From Lagopus muta (taxonomy: Eukaryota; Chordata; Aves; Galliformes; Phasianidae), in NCBI RefSeq assembly GCF_023343835.1, contig NC_064435.1, forward strand, positions 63,746,134 to 63,810,133: a DNA stretch of 64,000 nucleotides, given 5' to 3'. The notes beneath the pieces were generated by a model. The model searched no databases and was not told the origin of the DNA. It saw nothing but the letters and a program-made list of their open reading frames with translations. Position numbers and translations under genes: made by a program. This document shows positions 1-13,762 of this stretch, in pieces (positions within the stretch are counted from its first letter, which is position 1; every line of letters begins with the position of its first letter).

Positions 1-998
1 TATAACTCCAGTCTCAAGATGCATGACTTGCATTAGTATGTGTGTTTTTACATGACCCTTGTCATATTGTGACGAGTGCTGCTCTTGTTCTGATAAAGTT
101 AGATGGCTTTAGTAATAGCATTCCTATGCTATTATTTGGATTTTAATAACTTGTGTGAAATTGCTGGCCACTGCTGCTCCTCTTAAAGCTATAAAAACAG
201 TAATCTGTGTAATACTTGATTTATTTTTTTTTGTAAAACCATAGAGATAATATTAACTACACTGTTGTCCTGTATGTTGTGTCCATCTTTATTTCAGTCT
301 TGCTGGGTTTTGCACATGTACCTGTTGGGTCTTTATGGGAGCATGAAGAGGCTTTTGTCTTCTGTCTGTACCATGCTGTTGACTTCGCACTGAATGATAT
401 ATGCCTTAGATTTGATCTGGCAACAAAAGCATAATTATGGAAACGTCATCTTACTGCTGGCTGTTGTTTCCACAAGCCTTAGGAAATTAAAAAGGAGCAG
501 AGTTGCTTGATTTTTCTTGTAGGAGTTAAAACTCCTAACACAAAATGTTTAACTGCCACACAATGGACAAATAGCAGAAAGTGCCCTGTAGTTAGGATTC
601 TGTATAGCCCTCCTAAATGTTTTAACCTTATATTTCTCCTCTGCTTGTGTTAGCATAAAAATGGGCGTTCCAAGTTTCTAACATTGTGGAGGATGAAGAA
701 GGAAAACCCTGGAGGTTTTCACCAATATAAAATGCAGTGACATTATTTCCTTGGAAGTAAGCAGATATTTACTACTGGTTTTATATTTGATACAGAAGTA
801 ATTAAGATGCCTAATTCAGAGCATCTTTCAAAAATATTACAAGAGAATACTTCTGAGACAGAAGTGGGAGAGTCTTACTTCGTATTGAAAATGAGAAAAA
901 TGGTGCCATAAACCACGAATGCCTTTTGTGTATTGGGATAAAAGAAACATGAATCATTAAAATACAACCAAACTTTACACAGCTGTGGGGTTCTGCAC

Positions 999-1030
999 AA
1001 AAAAAAAAAAAACAAACAAAACAAAAAAAA
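999..1030 (+). repeat. A-rich simple repeat
   Basis: A nearly pure A run interrupted by single C residues, in an A(n)C pattern. It is low-complexity sequence. No retroposed gene was recognised on either side. Confidence 0.85.
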
Positions 1031-2628
1031 CCACCACCTATTATAATCCAGGGTTTTGCTCTCTGTAACCTTGTCTTTAGGTATTGGTACTAAGTTACAA
1101 GCACTCACAGTATACCCAGAAGATCAGCAATATCTTTTAATACAACTTCTTTTCAACAGTTGGTTTTCTTTTTCCCCTTCCTTTTCTACTATGCAATACT
1201 TGGTTAAATAAAAAATGTAAAGCACTGTAGCTCTAAAATGTGTATGGAACCATGCATTTACTTTATTACAAGCATAATACTGTTTTACAATACAATTTCT
1301 TCCTTCCAGATACTGCTCTTTTGTTTCAGACTCGATGTGTAAATGATCTACTGATTGAAATGTGGAAAATAGGCATACGCGGTTCATTTTTTGGTAATTA
1401 ACATTTTAAACGCAGATATTTCACTGATAACAGCTTTATTGTCGCATCTTTAAATGTAGCATTTAAGAGCAAATTTATTTTATTCAGTCACATGAATCCT
1501 TTCCAGAGCTTGCACTGGGAAGTATTTGTGTTTCAGTTGGTAAGGTGCAATTAGTCTACTTGGTTAAAAGCATTTATGAATTGAAACTGTATAGAAGGTA
1601 AAGCTGTGTCATGAAACACTTTGTTCAAAGGCAGTTGAAAGCCAAGTGAATGATTAATTTATTATATAAAACATAATGTTTTGATTAAATGGATTTTCTT
1701 GCATTTAATTTCTGACACTGATAGTGTTGAGCCATCTCAGATGACTGTCTGTTTTAACAATAGCATTATATTAACAGTTTAAATATAGCAATTTAATGCA
1801 ATGTGGTTTAGTTTTAGTGTGCTTTAACATACTTTGTTTCCATTGTTCAGTAGCTGTACAAGCTTCAAACAATAGTATCCACAGTCACCGCAACTTGTCT
1901 TAAGGCAAAAAGAAATTTCTCCTACTACAAAGAAATAACGAGCAGGTGGTTTTGATAGATTTATCCATTTTCCAACTTACCTCCTTCACAGTCTAGCTCT
2001 GATTCATTCATTGGTAAAGGGCAGCAATTGAGGGCCAAGAATATAATGGAAAAAGCACAATTGTGACCACTGACACTACAGTTAAAATACCTTTAGCTGT
2101 TGACTTCAAAATAAATAAAGAAATAAAAATTGTCACGTTCATCTTGAGATGTGACTCTGGGAATTGGGAGCAGGATGGGCTTTTTTAGACCTTTTGTTGC
2201 AAACTACTTGGATAGGAGTCTGTGTGCTCTTTTGAGCTTAGCTGCAGTTTATGAGTCTTCAGTGAATTTTTTGAAATATTCAAACATTTATTTTCATGAA
2301 ACACTTCAGTTTAGTGTTAGTTGCTCAGTTTCTTTTTTCTTGGCTTTCATGACGTGATTTCATGATTTGTCATTGTACCTTATCAGATACTTTCAGGTTT
2401 CCCACAGCTGTAAAGCAGGCTCTGTCATAGACAGCCCCAAGGACGTCGCTGTTGCTTATGAAGCAACATTACCTGTGCCTGCTGAAGGTGCTGTGTGGCA
2501 CTGGGACCTGCCTGAGCTCAGCTCCTCCCTGAGGAATTTGAACAGTGCTGTGTAACACTGATGGAAATGGTAAACGTAGTTTGAAGGACCATGTAGGAAA
2601 TGTTTTCTTCTACACTGGTAATGTTTTT

Positions 2629-2632
<4 letters not shown>

Positions 2633-2658
<26 letters not shown>
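2633..2658 (+). repeat. Poly(A) tract, 26 bases
   Basis: An uninterrupted run of 26 A. Avian CR1 elements do not end in poly(A), so this is not a CR1 tail. I could not identify a retrocopy upstream, so it is best read as a mononucleotide microsatellite. Confidence 0.9.
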
Positions 2659-2659
<1 letters not shown>

Positions 2660-4166
2660 TTTGTAAGGAAGAAAATGTTTTAATGGGTAAGAGTGGAAAA
2701 TGTTGGGTTTTGTTTTCCCCCCCATGTGGAGTGCTTTTCTATGTTCTCTTGGAACTGTTGCTTCAGTAAAAAAAAAAAAGTACCCTGCATTTGGTGGGAT
2801 TTCATTTTTTGTCATACTGACCCAGAGAAGAATTATAAGATGAATTTATTCCTCACTTACTGCTCTGTGATTTTAAATAACATTAAAGGAAACTGAAATC
2901 TTTTTCTTCCAAAAATAATTTTGGCTGCTTTTATTTAGTGTTTTTTCTGTCATGTACATGGAGCTCAAATGGAGGAGGGTCACTAGTGAGGTTGCCGCAT
3001 GTGCTAACAGAAATAAGCTTTGCTAGATCAGTTAGAGCCATTGCCTATCATCAGTTACCAACTGAAATCAGTCTGTCGTCATCTTCCTATCAGCTTTCTA
3101 CTGAATTATTGTTTCCTAATAGGAAGTCTTTGTAGCTTGCTCTTCAAGCATCAGGGCGCCCTCCTGTTTTTGTTTTTGTTTTTTTTCCAGTAAAAAGATA
3201 AGCCTATTTACTAAAATCCATACAAAACAAACATATTAAAAAAAAAAAAGATTGAAGGGAGCATCCTTATTTCCTGTGAGTTCATTTTAGGTAGGCATAA
3301 ACCAAACTAGTTCTCAACTAGCAAGCAACGTTGCCACTAAAGCATGGAAAAATCAGCACTAATCCAACTACCTGATTAATTTTTCAACTTCCTATAGAGG
3401 GTTGATTGCTATCCTGCTTCCTAAATCTTTGTTGTGGGATGGAAGGGGAAGGACTTCTTTCCTCCTTTCTCAGGGCGCATGACAAAATCTCCGCTCAGTA
3501 TATCAGCAACCTGTGTTGACCTTTGTGGTGTTGTGCTGCATTATCTTACCTGAGTGGTCCTGTTATTGCATGTGATCTTACTGTCAACTTTGCAGTATCA
3601 GTCAACTCTTTTCTCCTTCTGAGGTGGAGAGAAAGAAAAAAAGTCAACCCAGTGGTGTTAGTTCTTTGTGGGTTTCATTTACCTTAATTAGGTGGTAGTG
3701 TAGTGTGGTAGGTTGAGTTATTCTTCATCAGTGCCCTTTTAATTCAGAACTTAGCATACATGCAAGAAAATCTGGCATAACTGGTGCTCCCCTAATTTTT
3801 AATAGAAATTAAGTTACTGTATGTAGAAATTAGGTGGGGAATTGGTACATGTGCTCAAATATATTTTAAATCTGGATTTTGAGAACTAAATGATAAGTAT
3901 CAATGCTTATATTCCAGAACCCTTTGCAGTGAGTTCTAAACATAATTTATGGGGGTTTTCACACTTCAATCTGTGACCTTAATAGAGAGGTGCTAGATAA
4001 ATTAAGAGGACAGTCCTATCAAGGCTAGAAATCATTGGGCATTCGTAATAACAAATGAGGTACTGTTTAAAGGTGACCTTCATTGCAACTGAGAGGAAAG
4101 CACACTTAATAGTACTGGAGTAAATTACATAACATTTGAGAAAACCAAAGCAGTTTCTTGGAAGTT

Positions 4167-4180
4167 TTGGAAGCTTCCAA
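4167..4180. repeat. 14-bp perfect palindrome
   Basis: The sequence TTGGAAGCTTCCAA is its own reverse complement. An overlapping alternative stem pairs CTTGGAAG at 4158-4165 with CTTCCAAG at 4174-4181. No function is assigned. Confidence 0.8.
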
Positions 4181-4555
4181 GCTTTTCTTTGGAAAAGATC
4201 CCACTGTTATCATTGCAAAGTTTGTCTTTCTGTGTATGTTCAGTTATTGTTTTTGTCAGAGATGTAGAAAAACCTTGGGAGATAATATCCATTCAGTGAT
4301 ATGTCTGTTTTATGTATCTTTTTGGTTGGTTATGGTTTTATACTACTCTTTAGTTTCTCTTGAGACCTTAGGTGCCAGTGCATTGAAGGAGTAAGAGAAT
4401 GTATTTGATATATTGGAGGGTAAGGCAAGAGTTTATTTTGTGTCCCAAGTTGTGCTTTTATTTTAAATCATTTGGAATGTAAATTTATGTTGACGTTACA
4501 AAGGTTAATTTATTGTTAAAGATATAGACACCTGCTGAGATGAATGTATCATTCT

Positions 4556-4583
4556 TTTATTATTATTATTATTATTATTATTT
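4556..4583 (+). repeat. (TTA)n microsatellite
   Basis: About nine uninterrupted copies of a TTA/TAT trinucleotide. It is followed at once by a short stretch containing an AATAAA hexamer near 4594. Confidence 0.9.
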
Positions 4584-4682
4584 CTAGAAGAATAAAGTAT
4601 TGATTAATGATTTAAGTAGTTTCTTTGGGATTTGGAACTGTTTTGGACAAGGACATTACAGCCATTTCGTGCTCCTTGGTTA

Positions 4683-4688
4683 AATAAA
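4683..4688 (+). promoter_or_regulatory. Possible polyadenylation signal
   Basis: AATAAA is followed after roughly 20-45 bases by a T- and GT-rich stretch (about 4710-4736). That is the usual arrangement of a vertebrate cleavage and polyadenylation site. Such arrangements arise often by chance in AT-rich DNA, and no upstream coding exon in the window supports a transcript, so this remains a weak call. Confidence 0.22.
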
Positions 4689-7600
4689 GCATTGTGATGG
4701 TGAAGTAAAGCGTTTTTGGCTGTGTGGTTTTGCTGTGACTTTATTCAAGGAATCATTAAGAGTTGCATGAAAAGGTTTGTGACCTGTCTAATTCCTTTAA
4801 AAAAAAAATCACGCATGGCTGCAGCTTGAATTTTATCTCAGCAAGCAAGCCTGTATGGGAATTGCCTGCTCTGTATAGATAGTGTGTAATTTTTCATAAA
4901 GAGCTTGCTGGGGAAGTAATGCAACCAAGTAAGCCTAACACTCAGAGGGATGTTCTGCTTTCAACACTTCTAATAAAGGAGAATTGCCTTGACTAATTAG
5001 ACCACTGGAGCTTTGTACTCATGACATGTAAGGCCACATACACAACTGTTTGTACATTTTATACGTAGCAGCAAAAAATAAAATGTGCAGGCTGCCCTTC
5101 CCTTTGGGATTTCCAGTCCCTTGCCTACTCCCAGGGCCGTGTGAGTTGCTGTATGTTTTGCATCTGCTGGTGCTCCAGAGTTATCATCATGTTTTCACAA
5201 CAAAGCAGAGCCCAGTGGTATTGTTCTTGAATTATTTCCTTATGTGTGTGCTAAAAACAAAAGTTTTTAGAGTTCAAACTGGAAAATGCACTGAAAATTG
5301 AAACCGACACTGGCAGATGGATGGAGCACTAAAATTTGTTTGGGCTTTGGTTAAGAACTGAGATAGCTGTTAGCAAGCACTTCTTGCAATTGACAAGAGA
5401 TGTCTCTGCCTACTAATTAGTCTTTTTATGCTTGAGGCCAATATTCCTTCAGAATGATCCTGATAAAGCTATGAATTCAGTGAAATCTTGGTGAAAGAAA
5501 GAGCAAGGCCGAAAGCACCCATCTGGGCACTGAGGACATAGGATATTGACGCAGGCTCGAATCTCTTATAGATGCAGAACAAGCTGTAACAAGGTAGTGG
5601 TTTTGCTGAAGATCCCTATGAAACAGCTTACAGACAGATGTAGCAATGTCTTCACAACTTTTAGAAGAGTAGGATGGGGAGGAGTCTTTTGGAGGATGTT
5701 TAAGACAAAGGAGAGTCTTCACATTTCTGTGTGATTCCAGAGCTGGAACCGAGGGAAAGAAAGAATTGACAAGTTAGTTCTGAACACAGCCTAGATGCTA
5801 CACACAAAGCCTGCAGGACCAGAGCATGACCGAGCCTTCTGTGGGTGCAGCTGGATGATAATTTGCAGGGAACTCCTCCTTTCAGTTTCTCTCAGATGTT
5901 TACTCAGAGGAAAACAAGGAACTGAGTTGCAGTCCCTATGACGGGTGCCACAGCAGGTCTGAGCTCCCTTTAGGGTGGAAAGGTTTCTTCCCTCCTGTAA
6001 TGCCAGCTGTTGTTTTGCAGCCTGGCACAAGCCATGTTGTTTTTCTGTTACTCAGCCTAACAGAGGCATCAATGAGTGCTCAAACCTGGTCAAAACCATG
6101 GGAAAACCATTCCTGAGCTGTGTAACCAAGAAACTTGCCTTAGCAGCTCCTATTACAGAGAAATCGTCGTGACTTCAGTTGTATTGCTTCCACATGCTGA
6201 CTTGTTCTCTATTAAGTGGGTAGAAAGTGGATGTGTAAATGTATGTGTGTTCATATATATGTATAAAAATAATAGCATGTATCTCTGAGTATGTGAGTAG
6301 GGAAAAAAGTAACTCCAGATAGAGCAGAGCAGACATACATTCACTTCAACTTTTCAAACACAGAATACAGAAGAGGTCTGTAGTCAAGGTAGCAATAGTA
6401 GTAATATAAATAATGTATGATGAGTGCTTTCTTCATCCATGCCACTGTAATGTTTGTACTAAGGTAAAAATGTTATCCAAGGTATTGGCAAAAATCCACA
6501 TATCACCTGATTTTGTTATTTATATGCGTAGTGTTTGCTTTTGCAGATTCCTGTAATATATACAGATATTTATTTATCCAATTAACACTAAGTATTACTT
6601 CCTTGATGTCTGTGATGTTTTGGTTTTGTGTTTGTTTTTTTTTTCCATTGCAACATAGTTATTTAGATTGAGGTCTTTGCTAAGGCTTATCAATTAAACA
6701 AGAGAATTTCCTGGAATTTGAGGGAGTTTAGATGGCAAAGAACAGGGAAAACAAAATGCATTTTGTAGCCATCATTGCATTCTGCATATATTTAAACAGA
6801 CTTATCTGTTTAAATCACATTGTATCACATCTTGTTTCCTTAAACCAGTTATTGCTCAAGTATATCTGATACAGCTAGGGTGTTGCATGCAATGCAAATA
6901 GCTACTAAATGTAATCCCATTTCCAAAGGATTTTCAAGCAGGCTCAGAGCAGAAACAAAACATTGTGTTCATGCACAGTCAATCAGACAATGGGATATTG
7001 TGAAGCAGGTATACGATATGCTTCCCTTGATCATGCTAAGTAAGAAAACAAGTGAAGCTTTCCTCCTTCATCAGAAGCAATCCCCAAAACTGTTAGGAGA
7101 TATGAGCAGAAGCTGAACCACGTGAACTGGGAGGGTTTCTGAAGTGCCCAAGCACCAACAGTGGGAACAGTATTGTTTGGAGCCTGGCTTATCCAAGTAC
7201 AGCAGGAAAGAAGTCATAGAAACTGGAAGCAAGGCGTTGGCACTGTGCCTTGAGAGGAATCCCACGTAGTGCAGAGTGCTTTATGGAAAGACATTTGAAA
7301 CCCTGTGTAAAAATTTGCTTCTGCTGTGTTCTTGCTTCATGGAAATAGGGCATTGGTGGAACTGTGCCAATTATTTGTTTGTACCAAAAAGAAATATTTT
7401 TCCAATACGTCATTTTTATTTTCCTTTTTCACTGTATGTTTATCCTCTTCCCCAAAAGCTAATAGCTGAAATTTTACAGAAGAGAACACGTTCTTATATA
7501 ACATCCCAGTGAATATAGTACTGTGAATATCTTGTTGCCAAGAAAAGTTTGATTTACCATAGTGTGAGATGCACTTATTTAAATCCATTCTCAAGGGTGT

Positions 7601-7858
7601 AAGGTGAGGTACAGAGCAGTTATTCCCAGCAGAGGCAGCAGGTAGGGGATTTGAACTTTAAAGTTCTGGTTCTCTGTGTGTGACAGGTGAGGCCAGGGCC
7701 GATGCCTGCTTCCAGATGTGCTTACACTTGTTCTACTTGTGGACAAATGTTTCATGGGGTTCTGTGCTGGAGAAGGTTCAAAATAAAGCCAACTGCATTA
7801 CTGCTTACAGCTGGTGGTGAGTGAGTAGGTTTGGGGGACTGCATGAGGGCAAAGCAAT

Positions 7859-8467
7859 TCACAAAGCAGTGAAACTCATTCTTCCACAATGAATGCTTTT
7901 TAAGCACGGCTCACTCAGCATCCTCCCAACACTAGCAATGGCCATCCCTTCCTTATCCTGGTTGTTCTCCTCTGTCTCTTGCAACACATGTGACTCCCCT
8001 GCACACGCAGCATGCAGTGCTAAATTCTGGTCCTGGTGAGTGGGCAGAAGTGGGTGAGTCGCTGTTGTGCTGGAACAGATGGCGTCTGCAGTGCAGCCAC
8101 CAGCTCTGTAAGTGTGTTGTAGGTGGTTGCTAAAGGAAAAAAGGAATAATTCAGAGCTTTGGTTGAAAAGGTTGGCTGGTTTTCTCTTATGTATTGGGGG
8201 TGGAGCAATTGGAAATCTGAGACCAGTTTGGGTTTTACAGTGACTGATGGTTGTCCATCTTAAGGCTTGGTTTTGTTGAGAAGTGAGGAAGTTGGTCCGC
8301 TGGGCCAAGGTAATGACATGGGGATGGTTAAGAGAAGAGGAACCTAACCAATGGTTTTCTGCCTTTTGATAATTTGCAAGTAGCTGGATTTCTGGACCAT
8401 AGCTTCCACATGTCCCTGTCTTCCTCTGATCTATATGTCCCTTATTGTAACTGAGGCCACCTGCCAC
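7859..8467 (-). other. Longest open frame of the window (202 codons), unassigned
   Basis: The frame starts with ATG at its high-coordinate end and runs 202 codons to a stop. It encodes a hydrophilic product rich in Ser, Thr, Gln, Asn and His, with no signal peptide, membrane segment or domain that I recognise. It is clearly longer than the other open frames here, and a rough count of stops expected at this composition makes such a length uncommon but not impossible by chance. No flanking splice sites, poly(A) signal or related copy was found. It could be chance, a decayed repeat-derived frame or part of a noncoding RNA. Confidence 0.12.
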
Positions 8468-9155
8468 TTCACTGTGCCTCCTGATACTGGGTACAACCCA
8501 GGGGGCCTTTGTGTTTTTTGGGCCTTTCCCAGTAGAGAAAAGTCACTGCAGGTTAGCTGGTTAGGTGGAGCCTTTCATGAAGGTTTTTCTGAAGTGATCA
8601 GAAATATCAGATGTGCCTTTTGTTGCAGTATTTCATTTGTGGCAGCTGTAGTGGATTTTTTAGCTTAAGAGACTTTAATCTACATGAGGAAAAAGCTGGC
8701 GAAACTTGAAGGAGGAGGTATTTATTTTCAACAGCTCATGTACGTATTTTTTTCAGTACAAATGTTTCAGTACAAAAGGTTGCAGCAGTCTCTTGAAGAC
8801 CTGTGGCACCAAAAGGAGAAGCTGAATTCTCCTGCTTAACTATGCAGCACTGGACAAGCTTTGCTGACCTACCAGTAACAACGTACCACAGGCTTCCATC
8901 TAATGAAATCAGAAGATAATTCACATATGCTGTATAGCTCACCGTTTCGTGCTTCATGCTGAGTGATGTAAGGTATTTATCAGCTGATTTAATAGATCAG
9001 CTCTCTGCCTGCACCTCCCCACGCTCGGCTGCATGTGGATTGAGGCTGACAGCTCTGCCTTCATGAAAATATTCCTCGCTCAGCCCCATGACTAATGCAG
9101 ATAATTATTTTTAAAGCAACTCTGGATGTCACTGCGGTACGCTTTCATGTGCACA

Positions 9156-9193
9156 CAGAGTGTGCATGTTCATCTGGTGTTTGTGAACACCAG
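9156..9193. repeat. Two adjacent short inverted repeats
   Basis: GCACAC and GTGTGC flank a 3-base spacer. Just downstream, CTGGTGTT (9174-9181) and AACACCAG (9186-9193) form a perfect 8-bp stem with a 4-base loop. They lie next to an AT-rich homeobox-like stretch at about 9095-9120. Function is unknown. Confidence 0.6.
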
Positions 9194-12100
9194 ACACCAT
9201 ATAAATCTTACTCTAACTGTGCAGTTTAAAGAAAAACCTTGTGGAGCCGGTGCAGCAGCTGGGAGCTGGTTTGCTGCTTTATTCCTCTGTTTATCCCAAC
9301 CATGACAGTGTAAAATAAATAAAGATGAGTATCAAAGAGATTTCATTTCACGACACATTATTACACCATCATTGTCCAGAAGACCTTTGAGGTTGGGCTG
9401 TTTCCCACAGTGACCGATTATTTCCCCTTTCCAAACCCTGCTGAATTTGGGGAAAGCCACAACCGTCTTCTAAAGTGAGTGAAGGGTCGTGGTAGGATGG
9501 AGAACGGCTTGAAAAGTCGGAAGGCAGAGCCCCTCACATGAGCATCACTTGGCTTCCAGGCAGTGTGCCATAACAACAAGGAGGCAGAAGAAGGGCTTTG
9601 TCAGGATCCTGTGGCTGGAGAGACAGCTGTCCTGACTTGCACATCAGAAATAGTAGTGGCATTTGGGTAATATTACGAAGACATGAAAATAAAATCCACT
9701 CTTAGATTTTACATCCCAGAAAGGTAATGCATTGAAAGCTAGGTTTTTTTGATGTGATTTTCAGTGAGTTGGTGGTGGTGATTGGTTGTGTCTTGGCTGC
9801 TTGCTGCATTTTCACATAGAATTAGTAATTTGTTCCAGTGTTTTTCTAGGAATTCAGATCAGAACTATTTCCTCTATTGTCCTTGAATATTTTGACTATT
9901 ATCATTATTTATTTTTTTTAGGTTGAATGTCTTGCTTGTCTCTTTCCTACTGTCCCATGCTTTCTCCCAAGTGCTCAATCGAAGTTTTAGTGGTTCTAAA
10001 GAGCAGTCTGGATGTATTTCTTTGGGCATAGCCAGTTAGATAAGTTTAGGCATTTTCTGCTTTCCCAGAGTACTCTTTGTCTCACTCCTTTTCTGGAGCC
10101 ATCTCAGCTCCTACACCCATCCCTGAGCGTTATATTCCCACCTATCCATGCTCTAGCTGTATCCTTCTTGGTGTAGACTGAAGCTGAGAGACATTAACTG
10201 CTCTGCTCCTCAGCACTGATTACTCCCACTGAGAAATGATCATGATTATCTTGCTTAACATATTGATTTATGTATTTTCCTGTTAAGGTTACTGTTCTTT
10301 GGGTCTGTTTTGTTTCTTGGCCTTTGATTGACCCTTATATATTGCTGCTGTTCATTGTGTTTATCTTGAATAACCTAATCTATTTCCTAATGTTCATATT
10401 TGTAAGTTTCAGGCTTTTGCAGGGCTTCTTACAGAGCCAAGTTATGCTTTCTCCTCACTGGCATAGCTCATGCACATGCTGTCAATATCATTCACGTAGG
10501 GAGCTACCCAGCCTTCCCAACTCCCTTTTCCCTTTAACTTTCTAGAAAATCATTACTATCATATTCCAACAAGATCCTGAGCTTCTTGTTTGTTTATAAC
10601 ATTATGTTGGGAATGTAAAAGGCTACTGAAGTCTCCAGCTAATAGGTCAGGGGAAAGAAAAAAAAAGAAATTGAAGCTGTCTACCTAATGTTGTCTACAC
10701 ACTGATGGATGACTGTGACCTACTACCTGCTACAGCACACCTCCAGTGTGCCCCATGCTTATTTGCTAATTCTCCCTACTGAACGGAGGTTTCTAATATG
10801 TTTATCCTTGAGTCTTGCCAAAGTATAAGCAGAGCATAAAATAATTCATTGATGCACTGAAGGACATAATTCTTTTTTCCTTGTTAGCTCTTCCTATACA
10901 GCTGTAAATTTTTCTCTTAATAATTATCACGTGTGTCACATAACAAGCTTTTGGAATTGCAATTACATTGTAGTCAATTGCTTCAGTTCTTTTTCAGCTG
11001 ATACATTTATTTTTAAAGGAAAATTTTCTTACAAGTATTGTCTAAGTTATATTTGAGAAAAAGAAAAAAAGATGGCTAATAACTCATTCATGGAGATTTT
11101 TTTTTATGGTCAAATTTGTAGTAGGAAAGGAGTTGTTAGCTTGCTTTCCACTCTCTGTGTTCAGGGCCTCATTCTCGGGAGTATGGAAGGATTCTGATGA
11201 GAAGGGTCAGGAGAAGCATCTGTGTGTGCCAGTGAGGCAGGGAAACTATGTTTGTGTTGGTGGTAGTTTAGGGAAGGGGGACAGGACTTGTTCCCTGAGT
11301 ACCCCCAAGCTCTGCATCTACTGTTTAATAAAAAATAGAACTGAAATCAGGGAGTGAAGGACTTCCCTCACCCAATTCTCTGAATAAGCACAGATGGCTG
11401 GACATGTCCTTCTCCTCACGTGAGACTGCCAGCCAACTAACTGGCTCATGGAACTTGATTTCTCAAGAGCAGAGCGTTAGCTTAATGGTGACTCCTGGTG
11501 AAGCTCCTATGCTCCCTGTAGCACCTCTGCTGCTGTTTGCTGAAGGAAGACAAAACTCTGTGGCTGATGAGCAGAGCACTAGCAATGCAGCAGGCAGAGA
11601 AACACGAGGCAGCTGCTGCATTTGGTCCTGAGCACTGTATAGTGCTGAGATTGTAACTGTGTGAAGCATTAGCCCTCCCAGCAGAGAGGAAAAGTGAAGA
11701 TAGTAGTTCTTCATATTTTCATTATTTAACCTATTTCTCTTCACAGCATCTTGACATAAGAAATAAGAAGTCTCTGAAGAAGGTTAATGCAAATTCATGG
11801 AGCACTTTTCTTTTACCTTGCAGCCTGCAGCATACATTAGCTTGAAGTAAAATATTTCACTGCGGCATGTTATCCCCTTCCTGAAAAAGAATTAAGATAA
11901 TAGCATTTGGAGAACCTAATTACCTTGATGGAAGGATGCATCATCAGGCTCTCCTGAACAATCTCTTAGCAGTTTGGGCCTGTCTGGCTTTCATATCAGA
12001 TTTTCTTGTTTTACTGATCGTCTTGCATACCAGTTTGCTTCTCCTAATGAATCCAAGGACCATAAAGATGGATTTCTGCAGTGACCATCACTCTCTTTTA

Positions 12101-13738
12101 AGGAGGGAATTTGATAGGGCATACAGTGCATTTGGCATCCAACACATCTTCTCCTGTGTCAGTGGTAAAGCAGCAAGTGGAACAGATCTGTGCAACATCA
12201 ACAACTTGAGCTCCAGCTCGAGGTGCACCTGGCCTTTTAGGTAAGCCAGGAAGATTATTTTGCTACATTATTCTGGAAGTTATGAAAACTGACCGTATTT
12301 ATTTTCCTTGACAGTGTTGTTGGCAAAAAGTTTTTGCAGTTCTCATGGAAAGCCTTTCTAGCCACAGAAGTAAGGAATTCTAATGGAAGAAAGCCACATC
12401 CAACACAAATAATGCTTTTTAGTAAATTCAGATGTCACAATGCTTCCTGATGTGTAGTCTAGGCTTCACCATACATGCTCCCTTCCCTGGCATGGCCAAC
12501 AGTGAGCAGCAGGTCTCCTCCAGCCCAGCAGTCCTAGCCTACCATGGCTGGCAATCTTCTGTGCAGGCAGGGGTGGGCTCAGAAGCAACAAACCACAGCT
12601 TTTATCAGGATCTTGGTGGCTCTTAGAACTGAAATCACTTCAGAACTAGTTTTTCTTCCCCACTCCCATCTCATTTTCCACAAAAAATGTGAACAATGTG
12701 ACTTTTTCATCAAATGCTTTCTCCTGGGTTAGAAATTCATTTTCTGCCCTCTTGAAATTCTTCCTTGCTGGACCCTGAGGGAGAAATGCAATATCAAAGC
12801 CTGGGCTGCTGGAGTGCTACATGCATGGTGTTCTGACAAGCAGTGGCACAGAGACTCAACTGTATTTGCAGCTCACAGCAGCTGATCCTAAATGTGCACA
12901 GCTTAAATAAATCCAGGCAGTACCATGGATCTACAACCAATTCTTAACCAAGTTGTTTAGTCAGTAACCATATAGGCCTAGTGAGTATTCAATTTACCTG
13001 GCTTGCAAAATTCTTGTTTTTATCTTCTTGCACAATGGGTTAGACCTAAAAGAACTGAAAAGCTTAGAAACTACAAAAGCTCTTTCCTTTAAACTGGAGA
13101 TATGCTTTTAGATGCACAGAAGGAACGCTTATATATATTTTAACATTAATAAGTGCACTGGAAGTCAAATTTGTTGGAACACTTATGCAAACAGCAGTTT
13201 GAGAGAGAAATGAACTGAACAAAGCTAATCTGAAACAACAATTACAGCAAAATGGCACTGCCATTTCCTGAATTAACTGCCCAGCAGTGCATGGGCAAGG
13301 ACACATGCTCTTGGTTTTGTATGAGTGTTGAAGTTCCCTGGGAGAAAGGGACAGCCTCTGCATTCCTTCTCCTGCCCCTTTGCCTTTCCTCTCCTAGTTG
13401 GACTCCCACAAGAATGTTTCACCTAAGGCAGGTTCCTGACATTCACTTACTGATTTGCCACCCTCCTCATCCTTCCCCTTTCCTCCCCTACCACCCAGAA
13501 GGCAGCCCAGATGCCAGCACAACCAGTTCCTGTGAGCAGAGCAGAACAAAGCTGGGCTGGAGCAGGCTGGCTGCTCTGTTTCTGCTGTGCGTATCACATT
13601 GGTACTTAAGAGGGGACATATGCTCAACCTGAAAAAACAACTGAAACGTGACAGGTTTCCCTACAGTTTGGATAGCAGCCAGCCCTATCTGCTGACTTCA
13701 GGAGCTGCTGATGCTCCTTTGTGCCTGGGAGGGACCCC

Positions 13739-13762
13739 TGTCACCAGGACTGTCACCAGGAC
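13739..13762 (+). repeat. 12-bp perfect tandem duplication
   Basis: The unit TGTCACCAGGAC occurs twice head to tail with no mismatch. This is typical of a small replication-slippage duplication. Confidence 0.85.

Larger units (their letters stand above)
1..4750. other. AT-rich unique sequence without a recognisable gene
   Basis: No open frame here resembles a known protein and no transposon remnant is evident. The segment carries A- and T-rich tracts and several AATAAA or ATTAAA hexamers on the + strand (a cluster near 2112, others near 2884, 4594 and 4683). The look is compatible with a long 3' UTR of a + strand gene whose coding part lies to the left, but intergenic DNA looks the same. I see no CpG island or promoter signal. 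Confidence 0.5.

Noticed and set aside
13252..13632. 126-codon + strand open frame in a GC-richer patch
   Set aside because: Proline/serine/leucine-rich product as expected from C-rich DNA; an open frame also exists on the other strand; no domain.
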